In this document: piece by piece, positions 5,228 through 5,449 of the stretch
How positions within the stretch are numbered: position 1 is the first letter of the stretch
Layout: each line of letters opens with the position of its first letter
DNA from: Pseudomonadota bacterium
Lineage (GTDB): Bacteria > Pseudomonadota > Alphaproteobacteria > Rhizobiales > Hyphomicrobiaceae
Reading direction: 5' to 3'
NCBI GenBank assembly: GCA_021813195.1
Contig: JAKALI010000326.1
Span: forward strand, 1-5,449
DNA: 5,449 bases
Notes under the pieces: generated by a model
The model's input: only the letters and a program-made list of their open reading frames with translations
Database searches by the model: none
Told to the model about the DNA's origin: nothing
Program-made: the position numbers and the translations under genes

Positions 5228-5449
5228 ATGGATGAAAATTCCCACACCGCGCTCATGCGGGCAACCGTAGCGCGTGTTTGCGCCCTATTCTACGCTTTCC
5301 TTGTCTTCGCATCTTCTCTCGGCTTGCCCGCCCAGGCCCAGCAGTCGGGGGAATTCATAACGCGCGCCAAGCACGCGATACTGATGGACTTCGAGACGGG
5401 CGCCGTGCTGTTCCAGCATGACGCAGATACGCTCGCCCCACCTGCGAGC
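5228..5449 (+). CDS. dacC: D-alanyl-D-alanine carboxypeptidase (PBP5/6 type), 5' part
   Basis: The first 74 codons of a low-molecular-weight penicillin-binding protein (peptidase S11 family); the rest lies beyond the window. These enzymes remove the terminal D-Ala from pentapeptide stems in the periplasm, so limiting 4-3 cross-linking and supplying tetrapeptides used by L,D-transpeptidases. Residues 1-37 form a signal peptide: a charged start, hydrophobic core (about 17-33) and probable cleavage after LPAQA. The mature start has KHAILMDFETGAVLFQHDAD (48-67), the normal strand before the active site. The window ends at PPAS, where Ser74 should be the nucleophile of the S-x-x-K motif. ATG 5228 is the first ATG after an in-frame stop at 5183; its ribosome site is weak, and Met10 is a possible alternative. 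The symbol dacC versus dacA or dacF cannot be decided here. Confidence 0.9.
   Translation, partial: MDENSHTALMRATVARVCALFYAFLVFASSLGLPAQAQQSGEFITRAKHAILMDFETGAVLFQHDADTLAPPAS

Overview
The window looks like chromosomal DNA from a GC-rich alphaproteobacterium, most likely of the Hyphomicrobiales/Rhizobiales. The basis is a short RlpA without a SPOR domain directly followed by a dacC-type D-Ala-D-Ala carboxypeptidase, a CtrA-type TTAA-N7-TTAA box upstream of them, and the character of the left-hand accessory genes. This is family-level recognition by eye, with no database search.

Left half (about 1-2364), all on the minus strand: a compact five-gene unit. In transcription order it holds a TetR-type regulator (about 2364-1709), an AHSA1/SRPBCC-domain protein (1712-1281), a small MORN/YwqK-repeat protein (1276-989), a PhnB-like VOC protein (880-393) and a COG3607-type glyoxalase/VOC protein (396-1, cut by the window edge). 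Neighbours overlap by ATGA or are a few bases apart, as in an operon. Two members are broken. The TetR gene has three apparent frameshifts and an in-frame TAG inside its helix-turn-helix. The PhnB-like gene has a TAG where its family has Trp and an apparent one-base loss in an A run just after the start. The other three are open, so the unit seems to have lost its regulator and one enzyme-like member.

Middle (2365-2845): about 480 bases without a recognisable gene, lying between the minus-strand unit and the plus-strand L,D-transpeptidase. It holds a perfect 14-bp palindrome and a small hairpin.

Right half (2846-5449): an envelope and peptidoglycan neighbourhood. It has a secreted YkuD-family L,D-transpeptidase with a long Ala/Pro-rich tail (+), tRNA-Ser(UGA) (-), an intergenic region with a candidate CtrA box and several inverted or direct repeats, the septal lytic transglycosylase lipoprotein RlpA (+), and the first 74 codons of a D-Ala-D-Ala carboxypeptidase (+), cut at its catalytic serine. 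The three proteins act on the same polymer: the carboxypeptidase trims pentapeptide stems, the L,D-transpeptidase uses tetrapeptide stems, and RlpA cuts denuded septal glycan. I found no clearly new system. The points most worth checking are the decay of the left-hand operon and the possible cell-cycle control of rlpA.
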